From positions 1-16,606 of the forward strand of contig JAJJLU010004213.1 of assembly GCA_023807065.1 (NCBI GenBank): 16,606 nt of DNA, given 5' to 3'. This DNA is from Isotricha intestinalis (Eukaryota > Ciliophora > Litostomatea > Vestibuliferida > Isotrichidae). Made by a program: the position numbers and the translations under genes. How positions within the stretch are numbered: the first letter of the stretch is position 1; each line of letters starts with the position of its first letter. This document shows positions 8,428 to 16,606 of the stretch, in pieces. Below the pieces are notes generated by a model. The model was not told the DNA's origin. It did not search any database and saw only the letters and a list, made by a program, of their open reading frames with translations.

Positions 8428-11400
8428 ATGTCAAAAGAAAATGAAAAATTAAATTTCAATTCTTTAATAAAAATTTTAAGAAACGAAAAAACTTTAAAAG
8501 CTTTAGAAAATATGATAGAATATATAAAATTAAATATAGACAATATTATTCAAAATAAAATAATAACATTTAAACAATTAGATGAATTATTTTTTTTTTT
8601 ACTGAATAACACAATATCAACATCAATTCAAATTGATTTTTTTAAATATTTTATAGATTTATTTACATCAATGATATTTAAATCAGAAGATGTTTTAAAA
8701 TTAAATTTTTTATCAAATATTTTTTCAATAAAAAGTCTTTTTTATATTCAATCATCTTCAATTAATTCTTTAAATGATCTTTTTGATAAATATTATAATT
8801 ATTATTTCCCAATAGAAGAATATGAATATAAAGAAAAAGAAATAATTGATTATTTATATGACGATGATAATAATTATATTTGGACTCAAGGAGAAATAAT
8901 TTCAATGAATGGTAATCAAATAAAAATTAGTTTATTATATGATAATAAAATAATTCTTTTAAAAAAAAATTCATATAAAATAAAACCAAAAAATACTTTT
9001 TCAGAAGAAGGAGAAATTGAATGGAGAGAAAATTTAAAAAAAGATGATTTAATAGATTGTTTAGATATAGGAAATAATTGGATGAAAAGTAGTGTTGTAA
9101 GAAGATTAAAAAAAACAATAACAGTATGTTTTCAATATGATAATATTGAAGATAAAAATAGTTATGGTTATGATTATAAATATAATAAAAGTTTTAATAT
9201 TTATAATCCAAAAATTAGAAAATTTAATTCTCAATCTTTTGAAATTAGATGTTTTGAAATGTATCCTAAAAGTCCTTTTCATAATGTTAATTTTAATGAA
9301 AATAATATGCATATTCCTTTTAAAAATAATAATTATATTATTCCTTATAATGAAGATAAAATTTATTCTATGGAATTTATTCATATATGTAATTATTTTA
9401 TTAGTAAAATAATCGATAATAATACTATTAATGAAAATACTCCTTTAGAATATATTGTTATGTCAATTGAATATATTTATTTATTTTTTAAAAATTTATC
9501 TGTTCATTTTATGAAAGATTATATTCCTAATAATTTAATTCCTTCTTTTATAAAAATATTAAATAAATTTTCCTTAGATAAAAATAAACAATTTTCAAAA
9601 GTTGAAATAGATAAATTATTTAATAGAATAAGAGAAATAATGTTTCTTGCATATTATGATTTTGATATTGATCCAATTATTGGTCCTTTTGAAATAGAAT
9701 TTGGATATAATTGTTTTAAATTTAATGATATTTTTGAAAAGAAACTTCTTGGTTTAAATATTATATCTAATTCACTTAAATATAATTCAAAAAACGAAAT
9801 TTCTAATGATAAAACTGTAAAAATTTCTCACTTTTTATTAAATGATGAAGAAGGTGATATTATTGATTTATTATTTAATGATATGAATATTCATGTTGAA
9901 TTATTAAAAAAAGGAGAAGATATTTTTAAAAGTTTATTTAAATTAAATTTAATTGATCAAAGAGATATTGATAAAATATACAATTATATTTTATCTAATA
10001 AAAATAATAATAAAGATATATTAAATTCATTATATTCAATTTTAGAAGAAAATTCAGAAGAAATGTCATATAAATTATTAATAAGTATAATAAATAAAAT
10101 AACATCAATAACTTATGAGCAATTAACTGAACAAGATATAATATTATTAACGAATATAACATCAAAAACAAACTGTTATACTACTTTTAAAAAAATAGCA
10201 AATGAGGTTTTAGAATATTTATATAATTATTTAATATTAAAAGATAATGAAAATACATATTCTTATATGATTAATTTTTGTTCTGTTATTCAAAATGCAA
10301 AAGAATTACCTATTATGACTTATTTATATATTACTTATGCTAATAAATTAACTGAAGATTTATATAATGATGAAACAAGTATTAATTTATTAGTTAAATT
10401 TTTAGCTAATTTATTTACTTCAATTGATGATAAATATCATAAAGATATTTGTTATAAATTATCTTATGAAATTTTCACTAAAAATAAAGGAAGTTATAAA
10501 TTCATTGAAAGAATTATTGATTATTGTAAAACTTCTTTAAATACAAATAACAATTTTAATATTGAAATTTTACAAAGTGTTATGATTATTATTAATATTA
10601 GTGAATTTAAAGGTTTAATTAATAAAAATAGAATAATTGAATTTTTTAATATCTTTGTTTTTGATAATAAAAATAAACAATATCAAGAAGAATTTTTAAA
10701 TTGGATAAATGAATTACATAAAAAACAATTTATTGATATTTATCCTACAATTGAAGAATTATTTTTTAAATTACAAGAGTTTTGTTTAAATGAAGAAAAT
10801 AAAGATTTAATAGATGAAACTTTAATAAAATATTTTTATAATTTATTTATTGATTTTAATACTAAAGATACAAATATTGAAGAAAAATTAAATCCAATTG
10901 AATATACTCATTTTAATATTATTTGGAATATAATAATAAATTTTTCAATGAGTTCTTTAATAGATAATTTAATATCTAATTTTAAATTAAGGAATTTTAC
11001 TCCTGAAGAAAGATATAAAATTTGGGATGAATTAATACAATATTGTTTCAAATATTTAGATTTAAAAAATGAAAATAATATTAAAGGAACTTTAGAAGTT
11101 ATATTATTATTAATTTATTATAGTGAATTTTATGGAACTGGAAATGTAATTTCTCATGAAAGTGAATCAATAAAAAAAATAGGAATAAATATAAAAATAC
11201 AAAATTTATTTTATAATAATCCAAAAAGTGATTTAGACTTAGTTGGTAAATTATATAATAATTCAACAATATATGATTTAAAAAAAGAAATATCAAAAGA
11301 ATTAAATATTCCTTTAATTTTACTTTCATTAAATATAAATTCAAATAAAATAGAAAATAAACTAAATGGAAATTTACTATATTCAATAATAAATAATAAT

Positions 11401-14400
11401 GAAGAAACAAATAAATTTAATATATTTACAATAAGTAAAAATAAAGAAATATTTGAATTAATAGAAAAATATCCTTTAACAGAAAATAAATCATTATTAA
11501 GTGACAGAGCAAATGCAGTTTTTACAGAAATATTTTATCAATATTCAGATAAAGGATTTATTGATAAAGATATATTTAGACAATATATTCAAAATGCTAC
11601 TTTAGATGTGAATAATTCTGAAAGATACATTAATGAAGTGTTTCATAATTATGATAGAGATAAAGATGATAAATTATCTTTTAAAGAATATATTAGATAT
11701 TATATTGATTTAATTAATGAAAATGAAAATGTTTGTTGGAATCATATTTTCAATTTAGATTATAGATTTGATTTACAAAAATGTGATTCTATTATTAATA
11801 AAGATTCTAATATTTATTATATTGAAAATGAAAAAACAAATTTTATGCCTAGAAGCTTTTTAAGCAATAATAAAAATTATTTTGATAAAATATTTGATTT
11901 AATGAATCATGATAATTTTATTATTAGTGAAAAAGCTTATCAAATAATTCAAATGATTGAAACTAATAAAGTTATTTATGATAATATTTTAAAATGTAAT
12001 TTTGAAGATTTAATTAAGGAAAATAATGTTAATGTTAAAAATTATTCTTATCAAATTTTATTGTCAATTTTAGAAAAAAATGAAGATGAAAATAAAGAAT
12101 TAATAAATAATTTTATAAATAATTCTCTAGAACTTTTAATCAATGATTTTTTAAATTATTACGATAAAAATTTTTCAAATTCTTTTATTCAATTTGTTTC
12201 AGTTTGTATTAAAATAATATATAATTGTATAGTTAAAATAATAAATGATGAAAATTTTTTTTCTTATCTTCAAAATAATAATGAAAATGAAGAAGAAAAA
12301 GAAATAAAAAAATATGAATTAAAATTTAATGAAAAACAAGAAGATATTTTAATTAAGTTATCACTTAATAATATTTTATTAAATATTTTTCTAATTTTAC
12401 AAAATTTATCTCATAATGAAAAAGCTTATAATGAATTAAAAGATATTATAAGAATTTTAGTAAGATTAATTACAATTATTTTGTTTATTGATATTGAAGA
12501 TGAAATACAAATTTTTGAAGAATATTTAAATAATATTCTTTCTTTAAATAAAGAAGATTTTGATATATGTAATTTTTTTTCTTTTTCAAATAAATTAATT
12601 TTAAATCAAATTTCAGAAGATAAAAAAAAAGATTTAGTTAAATTTGAAGAAAAAATAAGAAAAGAAATTTTAAATAAAGAATCAATGTCTAAAATGAAAA
12701 ATATAAAATTTTTATTTTCTTTTTATGAAAATATAATTACAATAGGATTAAAATCAAATAAAAAAGAATTAAATAATATATTAAATAATTTTATTGAAGT
12801 ATTATTAAATATAGAAAATATTCCTTCTGAAGAAATATTATGTGATTATTTAAAAATAATAAAAGATATTCTTTCAATTTTTAAAAGAGATAATGTAATA
12901 ATAAAAAATTTTGAAAATGAAAAAATATTAAAATTTCTAATAAACAATTATTTAATAAATGATTTTATATTAGACAAAGAAAAAAATTTTATAAATTATC
13001 AATCTAAAGAGTATAACAAAACATTATTTGAAATAATAAGAATATTAATAAGTTTAAATCCAGAAATAAATTTAAAGATATTTTTTTCAGAAGAAAAAAT
13101 AAAAAATATAAAAAATTATTTATCATTAATAAAAGAAAGTGAGAAAAATTATAATCCAAATTTAGAAAGTAAATCAAAAAAAGGATATTTAGGAATTCAT
13201 AATTTATGTTCAATATGTTATATGATAAGTGTAATTCAACAATTTTTTATGATACCATTATTTAAGAAAATAATATTAACAACAGAAGTAAATTGTGAAA
13301 ATGAAGATAATGTACTTTTTCAATTACAAAAAATGTTTTATTATTTAAATTATTCTGATAGAAAATTTTATTCTCCTGAAAGTTTTGTTTATAGTTTTAA
13401 AGATTATGATGGTAATCCTACTAATATTAATATTCAATGTGATGCTCAAGAATTTTTATTAAGATTTATGGATCAAATTGAAAATTTATTAAAAAATACT
13501 AAATATAAATATTTAATTAATAGTATTTTTGTTGGTATTTCTTCTACTAATTTAAAATGTAAAAATTCTAATTGTGAAAATGTTAATACAAGAAAAGAAA
13601 AAATTTATGATATTTCTTTAGATATTTCTAATTGTTTTAATTTAAAAGATTGTTTAAATAAATATATTGGAGAAGAAAATATTGAAGATTATAAATGTGA
13701 TAAATGCAAAAATAAAATAACTCATGTTAAAAATACTTTATTAGAATATTTACCAAATATTTTAATTATTCATTTACAAAGAAATAAATTTAATTATGAA
13801 ACATTTCAATTAGAAAAAATAAATTCAAGAATAGAATTTGAGAAAACAATAAATATAAAAAATTATACAATAGATAAAAATAATAAGAATAAAAATGATG
13901 AAAATTATGAATATAATTTAATTGGAGTTATTGTTCATTCTGGAACAGCACAATATGGTCATTATTATTCTTTTATTAATTCAAAAAGAAAAAATGAAAA
14001 TCCTTGGATTAAATTTAATGATATGGAGGTTACAGAAAATATAATTTTAAATTTTGAAAAAGATATGTTCGGAGGAATTAAAAAAATTAATAATAATAAT
14101 GATGAATATGGTTGTAGTGCTTATATGTTAATTTATGAAAAAAAAATTAAAAATATTGTGTTTATTGAAGTTTTAAAAAATGATAAATTTAATAATGAAA
14201 ATATTGAAGAATTTGAGAATGAAAAAAGTGTTATTGAAAATGTAAAAAAAATTGATAAAGAAGGTAAAATTGTTTTTATTAAAGAAACTAATGAATATGT
14301 TAAATTAGTTAATTATGAAGATGCTATTGATTATATTGATAAAGAAAATGAAAATTTTAATGTTCCTTTTATTGATGAAATACAAGAAGATAATTTTAAA

Positions 14401-16326
14401 TTTGGAAATGATAAAAAAATATTTAGTCAAAATTTTAATGATTTAATTGAAAATATTTTATTAGAAATTAAGGAAATTTTAAATAATGATTTATCAAAAA
14501 TAAAAGAAATAAATGAATATATTAATATAATAAATTCATTTATCTTTTCAATTTTAGCAAAATCATTTTTTAAATCAAATTTAGAAAAAATAATAAATAT
14601 ATTAATTGAATTATATAATATTTCACCGATTTTTTTATCTTCATTTATAGAAAATTATTTAGAACCTAATAAAGAAATAATAATAAATTCTTTTTTATTT
14701 GTACAAGATAAAGAATTAGGAATTTCAATGAATAATTATGTGTCAAAATCTCTTTGTTTATCAATAGAAAAAGAAATAAATATAGAAAAAAGTTACAATA
14801 TTTTAGATTATTTTCTTTCATTTATTCCTGTTGAATTATCTAAAAAATGGAATTGTATGTTTTATTATAATTTATTGTTGTTAAATTTAATTAAAGGAAG
14901 TGAAACATTAAAAGAATATTTTTTTGATAATAATTTAATAAGTAAATGTATTGATTTTATTTTAGGAGAAGAATCACCAATTTATAAAGAAGATAATAGA
15001 ACTTCTATGAAAAATATTAAAGGAAAATTTGAACCTTTAATAGAAATAATTCCTATTTTATTTGAATTTTCAAAAAATAAAAAATTATCTGATATTGATA
15101 TAAAATGCATTAAATGTGATAAATTTTATAAAAAAGTAATTGAAAACAATTATAATAATTATTTTCTTGGGAAATTAATTTTTTTAATTGATGAAAATAA
15201 AAGTAATATTAATTTAGATAAAGATTTTATAAATAATATTTTAAGATATATTGCTGAGAAAAAAATAAATAATATTTCTTCAATAAATGAAGCAATTGAA
15301 TCTTTAAATTTAATTTTTGAAATATTAAATATTGATAATAGTACTGATGTGAATGCAAGAATTAAAAATGAAATTTTATTAGGAATTCCAATAATGAATT
15401 TTGAACAAAATAAATTTTCTAATAAATTTGTTAGTATAATTAACAATGAAATAGAAACAATTCTTCAAAAAATTTCTACTTTATTTTCTTCAAATAAAGA
15501 ATTTATTATTATATCAAAAATATTTTTTAAACTTCTTTTACAATCAGAAGGAGTTTTTAATTATTTAAATTTATTACCAAGTTTATATAATTTTAATAAT
15601 AATTTTATTCAATTTTTTATTGATAGAACTGAAAATATAATTGAAAAAACTAAAATATTAAAAGAAAATATAGAAGATGAAAATGTAATAAATGCAAAAG
15701 AAGTAATTGAATTAATAAAGAAATCAAAAGAAAAATATAGTTTAATTAATGAAAAAATTATTAATCAAAAGATGTTTACTATATTTGAACATCCTATTTT
15801 TGTAGATGAAATTGATAATTCTATTAAAATATACAAATCTGAAATTCACTATATTCCTGAAGAAACAAAATATCAATTTAATTTAAATGAAATTAATTTT
15901 TATTTAAAAAAATGTTCTTTAACAAAAAGCACATCAAGAAATATTGCTGAATATGATAAAATTAAAAATAAAGAAATCTGTAAAAGTTTAATTAGATATT
16001 TTTTTATATCTAATATTGATTGTGAAGTAATTATTACTTATCCTCCTTTTATTGATTATGAAATGAATTATTCTTTAAAAAAAAATAAAATCATAGAAAT
16101 GTTAATTTTAGATTCTGTTTTAGATAAAACTAATATTAATGATAGTAATTTGAATATTGAAAAAATTTTATTATATAAATATGAAGATAATAAATATGAT
16201 AATAATAATAATAAAGATGTTGATATGGAAAAATGTGTTATTAATTGTAACTTTTGTGGAAAATTAAATGAAATTAGTGAAAATTCAGAAATGAAATGTA
16301 AGTTTTGTTCTTCTGATTTTTTTTAA
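8428..16326 (+). CDS. Giant USP-family deubiquitinase (USP9X/USP24/USP34-like)
   Basis: The 2,632-aa intron-free ORF encodes a ubiquitin-specific protease that cleaves ubiquitin from proteins. In order: helical N-terminus; two SH3/Tudor-like beta segments (about 147-188 and 204-280, with DLIDCLDIGNNWMKSSVV); alpha-solenoid-like helices; a ubiquitin-like domain (about 918-1003); an EF-hand pair (about 1030-1090) with one good loop, D1076-E1087; more helices; USP core about 1586-1904; a 700-residue helical tail; and a C-terminal zinc ribbon (C2607, C2610, C2624, C2627). The core keeps oxyanion Asn1592, catalytic Cys1597, CDAQEF (1671-1676), CDKC (1757-1760), HLQR (1782-1785), FINS after His1845 (GHYYSF), the FND motif with Asp1865, and FGG (1881-1883). 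Length and central position of the core match USP9X, USP24 and USP34. The Cys box is odd: NLCSICYMIS in place of the usual NxGxTCYxNS. The closest of the three human types cannot be settled by eye. Confidence 0.92.
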   Translation: MSKENEKLNFNSLIKILRNEKTLKALENMIEYIKLNIDNIIQNKIITFKQLDELFFFLLNNTISTSIQIDFFKYFIDLFTSMIFKSEDVLKLNFLSNIFSIKSLFYIQSSSINSLNDLFDKYYNYYFPIEEYEYKEKEIIDYLYDDDNNYIWTQGEIISMNGNQIKISLLYDNKIILLKKNSYKIKPKNTFSEEGEIEWRENLKKDDLIDCLDIGNNWMKSSVVRRLKKTITVCFQYDNIEDKNSYGYDYKYNKSFNIYNPKIRKFNSQSFEIRCFEMYPKSPFHNVNFNENNMHIPFKNNNYIIPYNEDKIYSMEFIHICNYFISKIIDNNTINENTPLEYIVMSIEYIYLFFKNLSVHFMKDYIPNNLIPSFIKILNKFSLDKNKQFSKVEIDKLFNRIREIMFLAYYDFDIDPIIGPFEIEFGYNCFKFNDIFEKKLLGLNIISNSLKYNSKNEISNDKTVKISHFLLNDEEGDIIDLLFNDMNIHVELLKKGEDIFKSLFKLNLIDQRDIDKIYNYILSNKNNNKDILNSLYSILEENSEEMSYKLLISIINKITSITYEQLTEQDIILLTNITSKTNCYTTFKKIANEVLEYLYNYLILKDNENTYSYMINFCSVIQNAKELPIMTYLYITYANKLTEDLYNDETSINLLVKFLANLFTSIDDKYHKDICYKLSYEIFTKNKGSYKFIERIIDYCKTSLNTNNNFNIEILQSVMIIINISEFKGLINKNRIIEFFNIFVFDNKNKQYQEEFLNWINELHKKQFIDIYPTIEELFFKLQEFCLNEENKDLIDETLIKYFYNLFIDFNTKDTNIEEKLNPIEYTHFNIIWNIIINFSMSSLIDNLISNFKLRNFTPEERYKIWDELIQYCFKYLDLKNENNIKGTLEVILLLIYYSEFYGTGNVISHESESIKKIGINIKIQNLFYNNPKSDLDLVGKLYNNSTIYDLKKEISKELNIPLILLSLNINSNKIENKLNGNLLYSIINNNEETNKFNIFTISKNKEIFELIEKYPLTENKSLLSDRANAVFTEIFYQYSDKGFIDKDIFRQYIQNATLDVNNSERYINEVFHNYDRDKDDKLSFKEYIRYYIDLINENENVCWNHIFNLDYRFDLQKCDSIINKDSNIYYIENEKTNFMPRSFLSNNKNYFDKIFDLMNHDNFIISEKAYQIIQMIETNKVIYDNILKCNFEDLIKENNVNVKNYSYQILLSILEKNEDENKELINNFINNSLELLINDFLNYYDKNFSNSFIQFVSVCIKIIYNCIVKIINDENFFSYLQNNNENEEEKEIKKYELKFNEKQEDILIKLSLNNILLNIFLILQNLSHNEKAYNELKDIIRILVRLITIILFIDIEDEIQIFEEYLNNILSLNKEDFDICNFFSFSNKLILNQISEDKKKDLVKFEEKIRKEILNKESMSKMKNIKFLFSFYENIITIGLKSNKKELNNILNNFIEVLLNIENIPSEEILCDYLKIIKDILSIFKRDNVIIKNFENEKILKFLINNYLINDFILDKEKNFINYQSKEYNKTLFEIIRILISLNPEINLKIFFSEEKIKNIKNYLSLIKESEKNYNPNLESKSKKGYLGIHNLCSICYMISVIQQFFMIPLFKKIILTTEVNCENEDNVLFQLQKMFYYLNYSDRKFYSPESFVYSFKDYDGNPTNINIQCDAQEFLLRFMDQIENLLKNTKYKYLINSIFVGISSTNLKCKNSNCENVNTRKEKIYDISLDISNCFNLKDCLNKYIGEENIEDYKCDKCKNKITHVKNTLLEYLPNILIIHLQRNKFNYETFQLEKINSRIEFEKTINIKNYTIDKNNKNKNDENYEYNLIGVIVHSGTAQYGHYYSFINSKRKNENPWIKFNDMEVTENIILNFEKDMFGGIKKINNNNDEYGCSAYMLIYEKKIKNIVFIEVLKNDKFNNENIEEFENEKSVIENVKKIDKEGKIVFIKETNEYVKLVNYEDAIDYIDKENENFNVPFIDEIQEDNFKFGNDKKIFSQNFNDLIENILLEIKEILNNDLSKIKEINEYINIINSFIFSILAKSFFKSNLEKIINILIELYNISPIFLSSFIENYLEPNKEIIINSFLFVQDKELGISMNNYVSKSLCLSIEKEINIEKSYNILDYFLSFIPVELSKKWNCMFYYNLLLLNLIKGSETLKEYFFDNNLISKCIDFILGEESPIYKEDNRTSMKNIKGKFEPLIEIIPILFEFSKNKKLSDIDIKCIKCDKFYKKVIENNYNNYFLGKLIFLIDENKSNINLDKDFINNILRYIAEKKINNISSINEAIESLNLIFEILNIDNSTDVNARIKNEILLGIPIMNFEQNKFSNKFVSIINNEIETILQKISTLFSSNKEFIIISKIFFKLLLQSEGVFNYLNLLPSLYNFNNNFIQFFIDRTENIIEKTKILKENIEDENVINAKEVIELIKKSKEKYSLINEKIINQKMFTIFEHPIFVDEIDNSIKIYKSEIHYIPEETKYQFNLNEINFYLKKCSLTKSTSRNIAEYDKIKNKEICKSLIRYFFISNIDCEVIITYPPFIDYEMNYSLKKNKIIEMLILDSVLDKTNINDSNLNIEKILLYKYEDNKYDNNNNKDVDMEKCVINCNFCGKLNEISENSEMKCKFCSSDFF
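11653..11688 (+). other. EF-hand calcium-binding loop within the USP
   Basis: The 12-residue loop DRDKDDKLSFKE (1076-1087) has Asp at 1, 3 and 5 and Glu at 12, so it should bind calcium. Position 6 is Asp instead of the usual Gly. A degenerate partner (about 1037-1052) precedes it. It lies between the ubiquitin-like domain and the catalytic half. Confidence 0.75.
13186..14140 (+). other. USP (peptidase C19) catalytic core
   Basis: Residues about 1586-1904 hold all the boxes of the fold. The Cys codon is at 13216-13218, His at 13960-13962 and Asp at 14020-14022. The zinc-finger lobe shows C1711/C1716 (CKNSNC, four residues apart rather than the common two) and C1757/C1760. HSGTAQYGHYYSFI and WIKFNDMEV are close to textbook. 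The end motif AYMLIYEKK matches the AYxLxYER end of USP9X-type cores. Confidence 0.93.
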
Positions 16327-16463
16327 CTTTTTTTTATTTAAATTATAAAAAAATTATTTAATATATAGGTATTTATCTTAATATATTTTTTTCATTAAAA
16401 CTTTTTTCTTATAAAGAAAAAAAAATATTTTTATTTCATAATATTATATTTCAATATTATTAT

Positions 16464-16606
16464 CTATAATTAATTAATAATATTATATTACATCTATAAT
16501 AAATTAATAATATTATTTTACTGACTAAAATAAATAAATAATATTATTTTACAAACTATAATAATTAATTAATAATATATTATTTTACTGCCTATAATTA
16601 ATTAAT
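16464..16606. repeat. AT-rich tandem repeat, period about 31 bp, cut by the window edge
   Basis: Units start with CTATAAT or CTAAAAT and end TATTTTAC + 2-3 bases: 16464-16493 (30), 16494-16524 (31), 16525-16555 (31), 16556-16591 (36), 16592-16606 (partial). A worn copy may lie just before, around 16434-16463. The array starts about 140 bp after the USP stop codon. It could be an intergenic minisatellite or subtelomeric DNA; no telomere repeat is visible. Confidence 0.8.

Noticed and set aside
11099..11410. Minus-strand ORF of 103 aa that looks transmembrane
   Set aside because: It lies wholly inside the USP gene over the ubiquitin-like domain and is a composition shadow.
1..16606. tRNA, rRNA, CRISPR, transposase or viral genes
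   Set aside because: No GC-rich cloverleaf, rRNA-like block, spaced direct repeats, integrase or transposase motif was seen on either strand.

Overview
The window is extremely AT-rich nuclear DNA from a eukaryote (a hand count of 8821-8880 gives 8 G/C in 60). It carries four protein genes: one partial gene on the minus strand at the left edge, then three on the plus strand. The three plus-strand genes all end in TAA. Gln is written mainly as CAA, and about 5,000 codons read without an in-frame TAA, TAG or TGA. This argues against ciliates that read TAA/TAG as Gln (Tetrahymena, Paramecium, Ichthyophthirius). Two very short GT-AG introns (36 and 25 nt), cilium-type proteins, long Lys/Asn/Glu-rich low-complexity tracts and small intergenic gaps fit a ciliate with standard stops, for example a litostome or rumen-type ciliate. 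That placement is inference; another AT-rich ciliated protist is possible.

Layout. (1) 1-3179, minus: the 5' part of a gene for an IQ-motif / SFI1-like W-repeat protein, probably centrin- or calmodulin-binding. It is cut by the left edge, has two short introns near its start, and has an apparent one-base frameshift in a run of 12 A. (2) 3180-3381: short divergent intergenic region. (3) 3382-5883, plus: a BART-domain protein of 833 aa with a long charged helix and coiled coil. (4) 6041-8011, plus: a second BART-domain protein of 656 aa, a good match to CFAP36 (CCDC104) at both ends, with two ubiquitin-interacting motifs. (5) 8012-8427: intergenic DNA with no gene seen. (6) 8428-16326, plus: a 2,632-aa deubiquitinase of the USP9X/USP24/USP34 type. 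It has SH3/Tudor-like repeats, a ubiquitin-like domain, an EF-hand, a USP catalytic core with an unusual Cys box, and a C-terminal zinc ribbon. (7) 16464-16606: an AT-rich tandem repeat of about 31 bp running off the right edge.

The common theme is the cilium, basal body and cytoskeleton plus ubiquitin. The two BART genes look like an old tandem duplication in which one copy gained a scaffold-like coiled coil and the other kept the CFAP36 architecture with UIMs. The USP lies next to the UIM protein, but in a eukaryote adjacency alone is weak evidence that the products work together. The most notable observations are the left-edge gene, which is hidden because it runs off the window; the divergence of the BART pair; and the CxxC-type Cys box of the large USP.
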